The notes under the pieces are model-generated. The model saw nothing but the letters and a program-made list of their open reading frames with translations. It made no database searches and was not told the DNA's origin. A stretch of DNA of 6,372 nucleotides, from the NCBI GenBank assembly GCA_029857975.1, contig JAOUFX010000187.1:1-6372 (forward strand), written 5' to 3'. This stretch comes from Deltaproteobacteria bacterium. Lineage in GTDB: Bacteria > Desulfobacterota > SM23-61. Below, piece by piece: positions 6,023 to 6,372 of this stretch (the stretch's first letter is position 1; every line of letters begins with the position of its first letter). The translations under genes and the position numbers were made by a program.

Positions 6023-6054
6023 AAACCCCATCTCTCTTTCAAGAAATGGGGTTT
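6023..6054 (-). promoter_or_regulatory. Terminator-like hairpin just before the TPR gene (possible attenuator)
   Basis: On the minus strand AAACCCCAT (6054-6046) pairs perfectly with ATGGGGTTT (6031-6023), giving a 9-bp stem with a 14-base loop. TTCTTTT follows, then the AAGGGGG ribosome site of the TPR gene. It has the form of an intrinsic terminator, yet it lies between the predicted promoter and the gene. CCCC of its 5' arm could also pair with the GGGGG Shine-Dalgarno. The first base of the 5' arm is the last base of the leader ORF stop codon. Confidence 0.7.
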
Positions 6055-6071
6055 CAATAACTCCACGCCAT
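6054..6071 (-). CDS. Leader mini-ORF of the TPR gene, MAWSY
   Basis: This 5-codon ORF has a strong ribosome site, GGAGG at 6082-6078 six bases before ATG 6071. It ends at TGA 6056-6054, whose A begins the downstream hairpin. The start region can fold: CGCC (6093-6090) with GGCG (6069-6066), or CCTT with AAGG around the Shine-Dalgarno. Translation is inferred from signals only. Like the transporter leader ORF it has Trp as its third codon. Confidence 0.5.
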   Translation of the reverse strand: MAWSY

Positions 6072-6117
6072 AACCTTCCTCCCAGGCAAGGCGATTGGAG
6101 AGCGTGTTTCTAAGGGG

Positions 6118-6145
6118 ATGATAACAGAATGGGGGAGGATGTCAA
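6118..6145 (-). promoter_or_regulatory. Predicted sigma70-type promoter of the TPR gene
   Basis: On the minus strand a perfect TTGACA (6145-6140) is followed after 16 bases by TATCAT (6123-6118). Transcription would begin near 6111, giving a leader of about 107 nt that includes the mini-ORF and the hairpin. Confidence 0.7.
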
Positions 6146-6372
6146 CAAGCAAAAAGGGGGAAGACTGATCAGAAAAAAGGCAGAGCCATTTCTGATATTG
6201 CCATGCTCTTTGACAATTGAATAAGGTTCTTTTTGTTCGAGGAGTACACCTACTAACCTACACATGGCTTGTTCATTGTGAAACAACGATTACCATTTGT
6301 ACTGGTGGATATAGCGCTGTTCATACATTTAAAATAAAAAGTAACGGTGGGGAATCTTTGGGATGCTGAAGA
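6146..6372. other. Right-end region without a recognisable gene
   Basis: Apart from the boxA-like site and a small hairpin near 6269-6287 (TTGTTCA against TGAAACAA), I see no coding frame, tRNA or rRNA sequence here. It is AT-rich near 6330-6345. It may be the leader of something starting beyond the window. Confidence 0.4.
6204..6215 (+). promoter_or_regulatory. boxA-like antitermination site
   Basis: TGCTCTTTGACA, continuing AATTGAATA, closely matches the Nus-factor boxA of rRNA leaders (TGCTCTTTAACA in E. coli). boxA is known upstream of 16S rRNA and of some CRISPR arrays. No 16S start or CRISPR repeat appears in the 157 bases that remain, so the transcript it would serve lies to the right of the window or is absent. 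Confidence 0.4.

Noticed and set aside
6023..6054. Hairpin as the plain terminator of an upstream gene
   Set aside because: No minus-strand gene lies between it and the window end, and the promoter-like pair at 6118-6145 is upstream of it. I cannot fully exclude it as the terminator of a small RNA.
1..6372. tRNA genes, CRISPR arrays or a known riboswitch
   Set aside because: I looked on both strands and found no tRNA-like cloverleaf, no spaced direct repeats, and no match by eye to TPP, cobalamin, SAM, glycine, c-di-GMP or fluoride consensus sequences.

Overview
The window looks like accessory or intergenic-rich chromosome from a Gram-negative bacterium of roughly 45% GC. A lipobox lipoprotein, a Sec-exported TPR protein and a PEP-CTERM (exosortase) sorting tail all imply an outer membrane. 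A Desulfobacterota-like or related deep lineage is my best guess, but that is inference from protein style, not a taxonomic result.

Layout. Positions 1-294 hold copy 1 of a diverged repeat. An intact IS4-family insertion sequence follows at 422-1746, with 18-bp perfect inverted ends, a 9-bp target duplication (ATAGCAGAT) and a transposase gene at 564-1727. A bidirectional terminator (about 1785-1815) separates it from an MFS transporter gene read leftwards (1830-3059). Upstream of the transporter are a long structured leader, a predicted promoter (3200-3228), a large inverted repeat (3343-3419) and copy 2 of the diverged repeat (3435-3728). The two repeat copies are in direct orientation and flank the IS plus the transporter. 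Further right, also leftward, are a small FN3-domain lipoprotein gene (3810-4196), an orphan PEP-CTERM tail (coding stretch 4473-4550) and a secreted TPR protein gene (4565-6004) with its own leader and promoter (6118-6145). The last 230 bases contain only a boxA-like site on the + strand.

The most interesting structure is shared by the transporter and TPR genes, which are otherwise unrelated. Each has a good sigma70-type promoter, then a leader of about 105-135 nt with a Shine-Dalgarno and a tiny ORF (10 codons, MKWIFQKDPI; 5 codons, MAWSY). Each tiny ORF ends in a TGA whose last base is the first base of a terminator-type hairpin. The hairpin is followed by TTTTCTTTT and, within a few bases, by the main start codon. 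Any transcript from these promoters must pass the hairpin to express the gene, so a leader-translation-dependent attenuation switch is plausible. Nothing here proves it, and I do not recognise a known riboswitch class.

The second notable item is a near-canonical PEP-CTERM tail, with Lys in place of the usual Glu, in the -1 frame across and beyond the stop of the TPR gene and with no start codon of its own. It is either the scar of a lost gene or a tail detached from the TPR protein by a frameshift. The genes do not form an obvious pathway. The TPR protein and the lipoprotein both look like cell-envelope proteins, and the transporter substrate cannot be told from the sequence.
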